Assembly: GCA_964399635.1 (NCBI GenBank)
Contig: CAYNRU010000044.1
Location: 62,001-126,000, forward strand
Direction: 5' to 3'
DNA from: UBA4615 sp964399635
GTDB taxonomy: Bacteria; Pseudomonadota; Gammaproteobacteria; Burkholderiales; Burkholderiaceae_E
DNA: 64,000 nt
Made by a program: the position numbers and the translations under genes. Under the pieces are notes generated by a model. That model was not told the DNA's origin. It worked only from the letters and a program-made list of their open reading frames with translations, and did not search any database. Shown piece after piece: positions 10,423 to 18,751 of this stretch. Positions within the stretch are counted from its first letter, which is position 1. The number at the start of each line of letters is the position of its first letter.

Positions 10423-11120
10423 CGCTCTTCGGTGAACCGGTAGCCGACGCCGCGCACGGTCAGCACATAGCGCGGCTCGGCCGGGTCGGCCTCGAGCTTG
10501 GCGCGCAGCCGGTTGATGTGCGTGTTGACGTTGTGCTCGTAGCCCTCGTAGGTCGTGCCCCACACCGCGTCGAGCAGCTGCACGCGCGTGAACACGCGGC
10601 CCGGGTGGCGCGCGAGGTGCGCGAGCAGGTCGAACTCCTTGGAGGTGAGCGGCAGCGAGCGCCCGGCAAGCTTGACGTCACGGCTGGCGCAGTCGATCAC
10701 CAGATCGCCCGACACCATCCGCTCGGCGCTCGGCTCCTGGGGCTGCAGGGCCATGTCCCGCCGGCGCAGCATCGCCTTGACCCGAGCCTGCAGCTCGGGG
10801 ATCGAGAACGGCTTGGTCAGGTAGTCGTCGGCGCCGAGCTCGAGGCCCAGCACGCGGTCGATCTCGGTGGAGCGCGCGGTCAGCATCAGCACCGGCGTGG
10901 CGTTGCGCCCCATGCGCAGCGTGCGGACGACGTCCAGACCGTCGCGCCCTGGCAGCATCACATCGAGGACGATCATCGCGTAGTTGCCCGTCTGGGCCGC
11001 CTGCAGGCCGGCGTTGCCATCGTGCACGACGTCGACGCGATGGCCGAGGTCCCGAACATGCATCGCGATCAGGTCCGCGATGTCCTTCTGGTCTTCGACG
11101 ACGAGTATGCGGTGCTCCAT
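10419..11120 (-). CDS. Response regulator, OmpR/PhoB family
   Basis: A 233-residue DNA-binding regulator partnered with the downstream kinase. The receiver has the acidic pair in VVEDQKD, the phosphoacceptor aspartate in IVLDVMLPGRDG, a threonine in LMLTARS and the lysine in DDYLTKPF. The winged-helix domain ends with the recognition region YEGYEHNVNTHINRLRAK. The ATG at 11120 is preferred over one five codons upstream because AGGAGG sits at ideal spacing before it. Targets are not evident. The kinase gene overlaps the end by four bases. Confidence 0.94.
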   Translation of the reverse strand: MEHRILVVEDQKDIADLIAMHVRDLGHRVDVVHDGNAGLQAAQTGNYAMIVLDVMLPGRDGLDVVRTLRMGRNATPVLMLTARSTEIDRVLGLELGADDYLTKPFSIPELQARVKAMLRRRDMALQPQEPSAERMVSGDLVIDCASRDVKLAGRSLPLTSKEFDLLAHLARHPGRVFTRVQLLDAVWGTTYEGYEHNVNTHINRLRAKLEADPAEPRYVLTVRGVGYRFTEER

Positions 11121-11330
11121 TCGATCCTCCTGCAACCCGTGGAGTGTGCCCGTCGCCCGTCGCGGTGTGCTGTCGGCAGCATATCAAAACGGTCACGCCG
11201 GCCAGGCGGCGCCGGCACGGCTGCAGCCGGGGCGTCGGCGTTATCAAATCGTGACCCGCACGTCATGCGCAGGCGATGTGCACACGGCACAGTCTGTTCC
11301 ATCGCCTCGGCCCACTCGACCGGATCTCCC

Positions 11331-11894
11331 ATGACCGTCTCCCTCGCTCTCGACCCCGCAGCAGACTTCGCCGTGCACCGCGGCGCGATGCTGCGTTTCG
11401 CGCGCCGCAAGATCCGCGACGAGGCCCTCGCTGAGGACACCGTGCAGGATGCGCTGCTTGCCGCGCTCACCGCCCGCGACAGCTTCCAGGGGCAGTCCGC
11501 TGTACGCACCTGGCTGATCGGCATCCTGAACCACAAGATCCAGGACGCGTTCCGCCGTGAGACCCGCTACGTCAAGCTCGACGCGCCGGGCGACGACGAC
11601 GGCGACGGCGACGACCGCCTCGAGCGTGCCGCCTCGGCGCAGGCCACGACCACCGATGACGACGACCCCGCACAACAGGTGGCGCGCCGCCGGATGCATG
11701 CGGCGCTCGTCGAGGAGGTGGAGCGCCTGCCCGCGGGACTGAGGTCTGTGTTCATGATGCAGGCCATCGAAGGGGTCGCAACCGCCGACGTCTGCCGCGA
11801 GCTCAACATCACCGAGGCCAACGTCTGGGTGCGGCTGCACCGCGCGCGCAAGCGCCTGACAGAGCGGCTCGGCCCGCACCTCGAGCCCGCCTGA
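11331..11894 (+). CDS. ECF-type RNA polymerase sigma factor
   Basis: A 187-residue sigma-70 family factor of the extracytoplasmic-function type. Region 2 (RFARRKIRDEALAEDTVQDALLAAL ... VRTWLIGILNHKIQDAFRR) and region 4 (LPAGLRSVFMMQAIEG ... ITEANVWVRLHRARKRL) are clear, joined by an acidic Asp-rich linker. It would direct polymerase to a stress or envelope regulon. The usual neighbour, an anti-sigma factor with a membrane helix or zinc finger, is not present; the next gene encodes an unrelated-looking soluble protein. Control may therefore act at transcription or by a distant anti-sigma. Confidence 0.88.
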   Translation: MTVSLALDPAADFAVHRGAMLRFARRKIRDEALAEDTVQDALLAALTARDSFQGQSAVRTWLIGILNHKIQDAFRRETRYVKLDAPGDDDGDGDDRLERAASAQATTTDDDDPAQQVARRRMHAALVEEVERLPAGLRSVFMMQAIEGVATADVCRELNITEANVWVRLHRARKRLTERLGPHLEPA

Positions 11895-12038
11895 AGCAGG
11901 CCGCGTGGCGCGCCCGTGGCGGCGCGCTGCGCGGTGCCGCGCGGCGCGGGCGTGGGCGCAACGCGGGCTGCGCCGCCCATCGGAGGGGCCGCGCCTGCCG
12001 TCCGTGGCCCCTCAGTTCGCCGCGGACGGGGGTCGAAG

Positions 12039-12800
12039 ATGTGGAGGTACCTCGCTACCTCGACCGACGGTCGACCTCACATGCACGCACTCGACGCCGG
12101 TCAGCTCAATCGGCTGCTCCGCGATCTGGAACTCACCGCAGCCGTCGCGATGCGACGGGCCGCGCCCCAAGCCGAGCAGCATCTGTGGCTGCTGATGCGG
12201 CTGAACGAGACCGACGTCGGCACGGATGCGGTGTTCCAGCAGCGCCTCGGGCGGCACATCGGACTGCGCGGCAAGCTGCGCGCGCGCAAGCAGGATCTGT
12301 TCGCGCTGCTGCAGGACCTGAAGTCGCTCGAGCGCCCCGGCTTCGATGACCTGCTGCTGCAGGTGAGCGAGCTGACCGGCCAGATCGAGAAGTCGGTCGC
12401 GTCCTCTCTGCTGAGCCTGCTCGACCCCGAGCAGCCCGCGATCGACCGCGACCTGCGCGAACTGCTGCCTCGCTACGGGATGCCGCCACTGGCCGAGGCG
12501 CCACTGTTCGACGAGTGCGTGGCCTGGCATCGCCGCCTGCGCGACGTCTTTGCGCAGGTGATCGATTCGGCGCGCTGGGCCGCGATCTCGGGTCGGCTCG
12601 ACAGCGGACTGCCGGTGGCGAGCGGGGCGGTGCTGACCGAGGTGCGCAAGCTCAACCTGCATCTCAGCCACGCCCGCCGGGTGGTCGCGCTGATGCCGAC
12701 GCTGGAGCTGGTGGGCGCCTCGCGCCAACGACTGGCTGTGCCGGTTCCCCGCCGCGAGCAGACGGTGCAGGCGACGGTGCGACTGCACCTGTGCCGATGA
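12039..12800 (+). CDS. Hypothetical helical protein
   Basis: I do not recognise this protein. It would have 253 residues and looks soluble: no signal peptide or membrane span, and many amphipathic helical stretches rich in Leu, Arg and Asp. A possible landmark is the block FDECVAWHRRLRDVFAQV. The start is uncertain. The ATG at 12039 (MWRYLAT) follows a G-rich stretch, and the ATG at 12081 (MHALDAGQ) is also possible. Codon use matches its neighbours and the frame is clean over its length. It lies 144 bases after the ECF sigma gene and converges on argF, with only four bases between the stop codons. Confidence 0.6.
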   Translation: MWRYLATSTDGRPHMHALDAGQLNRLLRDLELTAAVAMRRAAPQAEQHLWLLMRLNETDVGTDAVFQQRLGRHIGLRGKLRARKQDLFALLQDLKSLERPGFDDLLLQVSELTGQIEKSVASSLLSLLDPEQPAIDRDLRELLPRYGMPPLAEAPLFDECVAWHRRLRDVFAQVIDSARWAAISGRLDSGLPVASGAVLTEVRKLNLHLSHARRVVALMPTLELVGASRQRLAVPVPRREQTVQATVRLHLCR

Positions 12801-12804
12801 GCGC

Positions 12805-13728
12805 TCAGGGCGTCGCGACGCGCCCGAGCAGCAGGTACTCCATCAGCGCCTTCTGGACGTGGAGCCGGTTCTCGGCCTCGTCCCACACCACCGACTGAGG
12901 CCCGTCGATCACCTCGGCGGCGACCTCCTCGCCGCGATGCGCCGGCAGGCAGTGCATGAAGATCGCGTCGGGCCGGGCCTGCGCCATCATCTCCGCATCC
13001 ACCTGCCAGTCGGCGAAGGCGGCGAGCCGGTCGCGGTTCTCGTCCTCGAATCCCATGCTCGTCCAGACGTCGGTGCTGACCAGGTCGGCGCCGGCGCAGG
13101 CCTGCATCGGGTCGTCGAAGGTCTCGACGTGCCGGGCGTCGCCGCTCGACACGCGGTCGCGGTCGATCCGGTAGCCCGGCGGGGTCGAGATCCGGATCCT
13201 GAAGTCGAGCAGGCCGGCTGCCTGGATCCAGGTATAGGCCATGTTGTTGGCATCGCCCACCCAGGCGACGGTGCGCCCGGCAATCGGGCCGCGGTGCTCG
13301 AGGAAGGTGAAGATGTCGGCGAGCACCTGGCAGGGGTGGTACTCGTTGGTCAGGCCGTTGATGACCGGAACCCGCGACTGCGATGCGAAGCGATCGAGGA
13401 TGGTCTGCTCGAAGGTCCGGATCATCACCAGGTCGCACATCCGCGAGATCACCTGCGCGGCGTCCTCGACCGGCTCGCCCCGGCCGAGCTGCGAGTCGCG
13501 GGTGTTCAGGAACACCGCGGTGCCCCCCAGTTGGTGCATGCCGGCCTCGAACGACAGGCGCGTGCGGGTCGACTGCTTTTCGAAGATCATCACGAGCGTG
13601 CGGTCGGCCAGCGCGTGGTGAGGCTGATAGCGCTTGAAGAGGTCCTTCAGGGTGCGGGTGCGCGCGAAGACGTATTCGATCTCGGCACGATCGAAGTCGA
13701 CGAACTGCAGGAAGTGCCGGATCGTCAT
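12805..13728 (-). CDS. argF: Ornithine carbamoyltransferase
   Basis: A 307-residue enzyme forming citrulline from ornithine and carbamoyl phosphate in arginine synthesis. The carbamoyl-phosphate motif STRTRLSFE, the HPCQVLAD loop, the DVWTSMGFE segment and the ornithine-binding HCLPAHRGEEV motif are all present. The length is normal for the anabolic enzyme. It is the second gene of a leftward argD-argF pair with seven bases between them, so co-transcription is very likely. Confidence 0.97.
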   Translation of the reverse strand: MTIRHFLQFVDFDRAEIEYVFARTRTLKDLFKRYQPHHALADRTLVMIFEKQSTRTRLSFEAGMHQLGGTAVFLNTRDSQLGRGEPVEDAAQVISRMCDLVMIRTFEQTILDRFASQSRVPVINGLTNEYHPCQVLADIFTFLEHRGPIAGRTVAWVGDANNMAYTWIQAAGLLDFRIRISTPPGYRIDRDRVSSGDARHVETFDDPMQACAGADLVSTDVWTSMGFEDENRDRLAAFADWQVDAEMMAQARPDAIFMHCLPAHRGEEVAAEVIDGPQSVVWDEAENRLHVQKALMEYLLLGRVATP

Positions 13729-13735
13729 CGCGGAC

Positions 13736-14941
13736 TCAGGCGGCGGCGCGCGTGGTTCGCGGCCGGTTCAGCACCTCGCGGACGATGGGCGCCAGCGTGG
13801 CCACCGTCAGCTCGGCGTGCTCGCGGGTGAAGATGAGCGGGGGCAGCAGGCGGATCACGGAGTCCGCGGTGACGTTGAGCACCAGCCCCGCCTTCAGCGC
13901 CATCGGGACGACTTCCGGGCAGGGCCTGTCGAGCTCGATGCCGATCATCAGCCCCGCGCCGCGCACCTCGACCAGCCCGGCCTCGCCGGCCAGCTCGCGG
14001 CGCATCCCGTCCATGATCAGCGTGCCCATCGCGGCGGCGTTGTCCAGCAGGCCGTCCTCCTCCATCACGTCGATCGTGGTGAGGCCGGCGCGCATCGCGA
14101 GCGGGTTGCCGCCGAAGGTGGTGCCGTGGTTGCCCGGCTTGAAGGTGTCGGCGGCGATCCCATGCGCGACGACCGCGCCCACCGGGATGCCCGAGGCGAG
14201 CCCCTTGGCCAGGGGCATGACGTCGGGCTTTATCCCGGCCCACTGGTGGGCGAACCAGCGCCCGGTGCGGCCGGTGCCGCACTGGACTTCGTCGACCATC
14301 ATCAGCCAGCCCTGGCGGTCGCAGAGCTCGCGCACCCGGCGCAGGTACTCGGCGCGGGCCGGCTGGATGCCGCCTTCGCCCTGGATCGCCTCGAGGAAGA
14401 CGGCGACCACGCTCGGGCGCTCGGCGGCGACCCGCTCGAGGGCCTCGACGTCGTTGAGCGGTACCCGCACGAAGCCCGGCACCAGCGGCTCGAAGCCCTT
14501 CTGGACCTTGTCGTTGCCGGTGGCCGAGAGCGTCGCGAGCGAGCGGCCGTGGAAGGCCTTCTCGTAGACGACGATCTCGGGGGCCGCCACCCCTCGGTTG
14601 TGCCCGTAGAGGCGGGCGATCTTGATCGCGGCCTCGTTGGCCTCGAGGCCGGAGTTGCAGAAGAAGACGTTGGTCATGCCCGAGAGGTCGACCAGGCGCT
14701 GGGCCAGCCGCTCGCGCAGGGGAATCTCGAACAGGTTGGAGCAGTGGATGATCCGGGACGCCTGGTCGCAGATGGCCGCGACCAGACGGGGGTGGTTGTG
14801 CCCCAGCGTGTTCACGGCGATCCCGGCCAGGCAATCGAGGTATCGGCGGCCGTCGGTGTCGAAGAGCCATGCGCCGTCGCCTCGCTCGAAGGCGACCCGC
14901 TGCGGGGCGTAGGTCGACATCACGGGGCTTCTGGCGGTCAT
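13736..14941 (-). CDS. argD: Acetylornithine aminotransferase
   Basis: A 401-residue class III PLP-dependent aminotransferase that makes N-acetylornithine in arginine synthesis. Some members also act on succinyl-diaminopimelate. Motifs seen: NSGLEANEAAIKIAR, the aspartate of LMMVDEVQCGTGRTG, the PLP lysine in MPLAKGLASGIPVGA and GNHGTTFGGNPLA. It is the first gene of the leftward arg pair. The 142-base region upstream is shared with the divergent DUF3579 gene. Confidence 0.96.
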   Translation of the reverse strand: MTARSPVMSTYAPQRVAFERGDGAWLFDTDGRRYLDCLAGIAVNTLGHNHPRLVAAICDQASRIIHCSNLFEIPLRERLAQRLVDLSGMTNVFFCNSGLEANEAAIKIARLYGHNRGVAAPEIVVYEKAFHGRSLATLSATGNDKVQKGFEPLVPGFVRVPLNDVEALERVAAERPSVVAVFLEAIQGEGGIQPARAEYLRRVRELCDRQGWLMMVDEVQCGTGRTGRWFAHQWAGIKPDVMPLAKGLASGIPVGAVVAHGIAADTFKPGNHGTTFGGNPLAMRAGLTTIDVMEEDGLLDNAAAMGTLIMDGMRRELAGEAGLVEVRGAGLMIGIELDRPCPEVVPMALKAGLVLNVTADSVIRLLPPLIFTREHAELTVATLAPIVREVLNRPRTTRAAA

Positions 14942-15041
14942 CGGCGATCCTTCTGTCGGCGGGGAGGCGGTGTAAGACCCTGAATTCTAGGGGATTTCCG
15001 TTGTACCGGCGAGTCCGCGACGCGCCGGGCTGCCGCGTCGC

Positions 15042-15047
15042 TATAAT
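15042..15047 (+). promoter_or_regulatory. Candidate -10 box for the DUF3579 gene
   Basis: A perfect TATAAT lies 37 bases before the DUF3579 ATG. No good -35 hexamer is seen 16-18 bases upstream, so the promoter call rests on the -10 box and position only. Confidence 0.4.
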
Positions 15048-15083
15048 TCCGGTTTCCATCCGATGCGGCGTTGCGTCCGGCCG

Positions 15084-15428
15084 ATGTCGTCAGACTCACC
15101 GCTCCCCATCGCCGAGACGCCCGTCGTCGAGCCCCCGCCGACCGAGCCGTTCCTGATCGTCGGGGTCACCTCCGCCGGCAAGGCCTTCCGGCCGGGAGAC
15201 TGGGCCGATCGGCTGGCCGGGGTGATGGCGGGCTTCAGGCCGCCCGGCAGCGGGCCCGGATCGCACCTGCACTTCTCGCCGTTCGCGCTGCCCGGGGTCC
15301 ATGGCCAGCACAAGTGCGTGCGGGTCGATCCCGCGATCGCGCAGATCGAGCCGATGGCGCTGGCCTTCCTGCTCAATTTTGCGCGCGACAACGACCTGCA
15401 GGTGGTACCGAGTTCCGGCAGCGCATGA
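15084..15428 (+). CDS. DUF3579 domain protein
   Basis: A 114-residue small protein that I match to DUF3579, a family found mostly in betaproteobacteria and often beside arginine genes, as here beside argD-argF. The core is EPFLIVGVTSAGKAFRPGDW, then SHLHFSPFALP and CVRVDPAIAQIEPMALAFLL. No catalytic motif, membrane span or signal is visible, and its function is unknown. The ATG at 15084 is chosen because it leaves room for the TATAAT box at 15042; an in-frame ATG at 15063 would add seven residues. Confidence 0.8.
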   Translation: MSSDSPLPIAETPVVEPPPTEPFLIVGVTSAGKAFRPGDWADRLAGVMAGFRPPGSGPGSHLHFSPFALPGVHGQHKCVRVDPAIAQIEPMALAFLLNFARDNDLQVVPSSGSA

Positions 15429-15541
15429 AGTCCATCGGCTAAAGCATTAAGCCGTAAGGCGATTTTTTCGACAACCTGTTGTGCATGACGCAGGTGTCGA
15501 GGTTAGAATCGCCTGTCACGATGCGAAGGCACGCTTCAATA

Positions 15542-16441
15542 ATGTCCGGATCCCGGTTCGAGACCGATTCGCCCACTTCCCGCGATACCGGCATGCCCGC
15601 TGACGCGCGCCCCGCCTTCCGCGTCGCCGCCTTCGGGCTGGCGAACAAGTTCCAGCGGGTGCTCGAGATCGTGTTCCGCCATGCGCGTCACAACCAGTAT
15701 CGGTTCGTGCTCGCGGGCACGCGCGGCCCCGGCGACTATGACGTCGCGCTGGTCGACATGACCGCGGAGGGCGGCCCGGAGGTCGCCCAGACGCTGCGCT
15801 GCCTGCCCGAGTCCCGCCCGATCGTCACCGTCGGCCGGCGTGAGGATCCCACCCGCGCCTGCGACGACCTGACGCTGCAGCGCTTTGCGATCAATCTCCT
15901 CGCCACGCTCAACAGGACCGTCGAGCGCAACCTGATCGAGCCTGCCCAGCGCGGCGCGGCCGCGCTCGCCCGCGGCGCCGCGGCACTGGCCGGGGCCGCT
16001 GACGCCGAGCAGGTGCTCGGTCGCCGGGGCCGGGTGCTGCTGATCGACGAGAGCCAGGCGGTCCGCCGCCAGCTGTCCGTGGCGCTGCAGCAAATGGGCC
16101 TGGACAGCGAAGGCGTGGGCAGCGCCCGCGAGGCGCTGGACGTGCTGGCGGTACGCCGGTACGAGCTGGTGGTGACCGAGGCGACGCTGCCGGATGGCTC
16201 CGGGTTGCGCCTGGCGCGCGCGGTCAAGCGCGACCCCGCTCTGCGCGGCACGACGGTGATCGTGCTGACCCGCCGGTCCTCGCCGCTGGATCTGCTGCGC
16301 GGCGCGATGTCTGGCTGCGATGCCTACCTGGTCAAGCCCGTGACGCTTCAGGCCCTGCGCGACACCGTCTCGCGCTGCATGCGCAAGTCGCTGTCCGCAG
16401 CGGCGCGGGTCGGGCCTGCGCCGTCCTCAGCAGTCGGCTGA
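15542..16441 (+). CDS. Atypical response regulator with Glu at the phosphoacceptor position
   Basis: A 299-residue protein. Residues about 163-282 form a clear receiver: VLLIDESQ supplies the acidic pair, VIVLTRRSS the threonine and CDAYLVKPV the lysine. The phosphoacceptor position in YELVVTEATLPDGSG is Glu213 (codon 16178-16180), not Asp. Residues about 25-130 look like a second, degenerate receiver (YDVALVDMT ... PIVTVGRRED). No DNA-binding or enzymatic output domain is present. In-frame starts exist at 15479 (TTG), 15521, 15542 and 15593; 15542 is a compromise without a clear Shine-Dalgarno. It converges on efp. Confidence 0.8.
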   Translation: MSGSRFETDSPTSRDTGMPADARPAFRVAAFGLANKFQRVLEIVFRHARHNQYRFVLAGTRGPGDYDVALVDMTAEGGPEVAQTLRCLPESRPIVTVGRREDPTRACDDLTLQRFAINLLATLNRTVERNLIEPAQRGAAALARGAAALAGAADAEQVLGRRGRVLLIDESQAVRRQLSVALQQMGLDSEGVGSAREALDVLAVRRYELVVTEATLPDGSGLRLARAVKRDPALRGTTVIVLTRRSSPLDLLRGAMSGCDAYLVKPVTLQALRDTVSRCMRKSLSAAARVGPAPSSAVG

Positions 16442-16459
16442 ACCGGCCGGCGGCACCAA

Positions 16460-17020
16460 TCACTTGACTCGGCTGCGGTACTCGCCGGTGCGGGTGTCGA
16501 TCTCGATCTTGTCGCCGATCTCGACGAACGCGGGCACCGGCAGCTCGAACCCGGTGGGCTTGATGCGCGCCGGCTTCATGACCTTGCCCGAGGTGTCGCC
16601 CTTGACGGCCGGCTCGGTGTACTCGACCTCGCGCACGACCGTGTTGGCCATCTCGACCGAGATGGCGCGGCCGTCGTAGAACACCACGTCGCAGGGCATG
16701 CCCTCGGCGATGTAGTGCAGGGCGTCGCCCATGCTCTCGGCCTCGACCTCGTACTGGTTGTACTCGCCGTCCATGAACACGTGCATGGGGTCGGCGAAGT
16801 ACGAGTACGTGCACTCCTTGCGATCGAGCATCAGGACATCGAACTTCTCGTCGGCCTTGTACACCGACTCGGTGTTCGAGCCATTGAGCAGGTTCTTGAG
16901 CTTCATCTTCACGACCGCGGAATTGCGGCCGGATTTGTTGTAGTCGGCCTTCTGCACGACCATCGGCTCGCTGCCGATCATCACGACGTTGCCGGTTCGC
17001 AGTTCCTGGGCGGTCTTCAT
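16460..17020 (-). CDS. efp: Translation elongation factor P
   Basis: A 186-residue three-domain factor that binds between the ribosomal P and E sites and rescues stalls at polyproline. The loop NKSGRNSAVVKMKLKNL places Arg at position 32. This is the residue that is rhamnosylated in bacteria carrying EarP, instead of the lysine used by EpmA systems. The earP gene lies 26 bases upstream on the same strand, which supports that modification. A -10-like TATAAT inside the end of earP (17051 to 17046, minus strand) may give efp its own promoter. Confidence 0.97.
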   Translation of the reverse strand: MKTAQELRTGNVVMIGSEPMVVQKADYNKSGRNSAVVKMKLKNLLNGSNTESVYKADEKFDVLMLDRKECTYSYFADPMHVFMDGEYNQYEVEAESMGDALHYIAEGMPCDVVFYDGRAISVEMANTVVREVEYTEPAVKGDTSGKVMKPARIKPTGFELPVPAFVEIGDKIEIDTRTGEYRSRVK

Positions 17021-17045
17021 GGCGGGGGTCCGTAAGTAACCTTCG

Positions 17046-17051
17046 ATTATA
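17046..17051 (-). promoter_or_regulatory. Candidate -10 box for efp
   Basis: Read on the minus strand this is a perfect TATAAT, 25 bases before the efp ATG, overlapping the last codons of earP. It sits in a 13-base sequence (CCTTCGATTATAG on the plus strand) that also occurs at the promoter position of the OmpA-like gene near 21991. No strong -35 box is evident. Confidence 0.4.
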
Positions 17052-18183
17052 GCCTTTCGCAGACGAAGGCCACCAGCCGGCTCGCCAGGTCCGGGTCGCG
17101 CGAACGGACATCCGCCCGGCGTCCGGCCGCGGCGCGCAGGGCCGCGAGCGCGCCGAGCAGCCCGGGCAAGGCGCCGGCCGTGGCCGATCGCGAGGCGGGG
17201 TCGGGCGAGGCGTTCCAGGCCCGGTGGACCGCGCGCCACGCGTCGGCGGCGGCGGGGCCGGGGGCGGCGTCGGCGAGCCAGCGCTCGAGGAGGGCCTCGA
17301 GCTTGGGCAGGTGGGCGCCGTCCGGCTGGCGATAGGCCTGCCAGACGATCGGGCGGCCCGCCCACAGGCCGCGCACCAGCGAGTCCTCGCCGCGCACGAA
17401 GTTCAGCTCGCAGCTCCACAGCAGCAGGTCGTAGTCGCGCTGCGGCACGAAGGGCACGCGCACGAGCGACGGATGCTCGGGCGCATCGGGCGCCACCCCC
17501 TGCGGCAGCAGGACGCGCCAGCGCCCGGGCGCGGGGTCGGCGGTCAGCGCCTCGAGGAGCTCCCGCACTGGCGAGCCCGGGTAACAGAACAGCGATGCGA
17601 ACCGGTCGCCCGCGCGCGGCGCGACGCCGAGCGACTCGAGGAAGGCGGTCGCGCCGCGCGGATCGGCGCCGAACGCGTCGCGGCGTGCGATCAGGTCGGC
17701 CTCGCGCAGCAAGCCGCCGGTCGCCTCGCCGAAGCCGGGAAAGAAGAAGTGCTCGACCAAGCCGTCGGACTTGGGGGAGGGCAGGCCGTGATGCGCCGCG
17801 ACCCAGTCCTCCGCGGACAGGTAGTCGAGGTTCACCCAGACGGGCCGCCTCGCCCGCATCGCCTCGCGGTAACCGGCAGGCAGCGCGCAGGCGAAGCCGC
17901 CCACCACCACGTCGGCGACCTCGCCCGGCACGGCCTCGGCGAGCCGAGGGTCGGCGTCCGTCCAGCGCTCGACCGTGACCCCGTCGACGGGGCCTGCGGG
18001 CGCGTCTGTGACGCCCGGGCGCAGCATCGCCAGGGCGCCCGGGTCGTCGATCCAGAGCCGCACCGCCAGGCCGTGCTCGGCGGCGAGCTGGCGGGCGAGG
18101 CGCCACAGGATCGCCGCGTCGCCCAGGTTGTCGACGACACGGCAGAACAGGTCCCAGCGACGGGGCGGTCGATCGGCGGACAT
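17047..18183 (-). CDS. earP: EF-P arginine rhamnosyltransferase EarP
   Basis: A 378-residue glycosyltransferase that transfers rhamnose from dTDP-rhamnose to Arg32 of EF-P. The N-terminus WDLFCRVVDNLGDAAILWRLARQL contains the conserved DNxGD signature (Asp18 and Asp22) associated with catalysis. The nucleotide-sugar region RGEDSLVRGLWAGRP ... WQAYRQPDGAHLPKL is also typical. The gene lies directly upstream of efp, the usual arrangement. The frame overlaps nothing upstream, and the ATG at 18183 gives the family length. Confidence 0.95.
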   Translation of the reverse strand: MSADRPPRRWDLFCRVVDNLGDAAILWRLARQLAAEHGLAVRLWIDDPGALAMLRPGVTDAPAGPVDGVTVERWTDADPRLAEAVPGEVADVVVGGFACALPAGYREAMRARRPVWVNLDYLSAEDWVAAHHGLPSPKSDGLVEHFFFPGFGEATGGLLREADLIARRDAFGADPRGATAFLESLGVAPRAGDRFASLFCYPGSPVRELLEALTADPAPGRWRVLLPQGVAPDAPEHPSLVRVPFVPQRDYDLLLWSCELNFVRGEDSLVRGLWAGRPIVWQAYRQPDGAHLPKLEALLERWLADAAPGPAAADAWRAVHRAWNASPDPASRSATAGALPGLLGALAALRAAAGRRADVRSRDPDLASRLVAFVCERL

Positions 18184-18216
18184 CGGGCGAGTGTAGCGGC
18201 CCCGGGCCCGTGGCCT

Positions 18217-18744
18217 TCAGCGCCCGAAGAGCTCCAGCGCTCGCTTCAGACCGCTTGCGTCGCCGCGCCGCGAGAACGGGATCGGCAGCGGCGAATTGCC
18301 CCAGTTGGCGGTGCCCTTGACCTCCCAGACCGCGTCGACGCTGCCGGCGCGGCTCAGGCGGGCGAGCATCGCGCGCAGGTCGGCGGTGGCGACGTCGAAG
18401 GCGACCGGCACGTCGCGGTCGCCGTTGGCCGGCAGCGTGAAGCGCTGCTCGGGCACCCGGCCCTGCGCGACCTGTTGGCCGAACAGCGAGAGGTCGAAGT
18501 AGAGGTTGGACAGCGGCAGATCGATCGCATTGGGGTTGCGCGTCGCGAGCTTGATCGTGAAGCGCACGCGCTCGGCGCTCACCGAATCGATGGCGAAGTC
18601 CCTGAAGGCGGCCGTGGGCGGCTTGAGGTCGAGCGGGGGCAGCAGGGCGCCGCAGGCGCTCGCCCAGAGCGCCGTCGCGACGAGGATCAGCCCTCCTGCG
18701 AGGAGCCTGGGGCGCAGGCGCCGGCGTGCCGTCGTGTCGTGCAT
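18217..18744 (-). CDS. LEA type 2 / WHy-domain lipoprotein
   Basis: A 175-residue protein with a hydrophobic N-terminal segment (LLAGGLILVATALWASAC). It ends in an imperfect lipobox, ASAC, suggesting a lipoprotein. The rest fits the late-embryogenesis-abundant type 2 (WHy) beta-sandwich: FAIDSVSAERVRFTIKLATRNPNAIDLPLSNLYFDLSLFGQ, where NPN and the alternating hydrophobic strands are typical. The bacterial members are periplasmic or outer-membrane proteins of unknown role. It is separated by seven bases from the aminotransferase gene upstream, so the two are likely co-transcribed. Confidence 0.75.
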   Translation of the reverse strand: MHDTTARRRLRPRLLAGGLILVATALWASACGALLPPLDLKPPTAAFRDFAIDSVSAERVRFTIKLATRNPNAIDLPLSNLYFDLSLFGQQVAQGRVPEQRFTLPANGDRDVPVAFDVATADLRAMLARLSRAGSVDAVWEVKGTANWGNSPLPIPFSRRGDASGLKRALELFGR

Positions 18745-18751
18745 CGGTCCG

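Noticed and set aside
11916..12038. GTG-initiated N-terminal extension of the helical protein after the ECF sigma gene
   Set aside because: The extension is an Arg/Ala/Gly/Pro-rich sequence typical of non-coding GC-rich DNA. The ATG at 12039 or 12081 is more credible.
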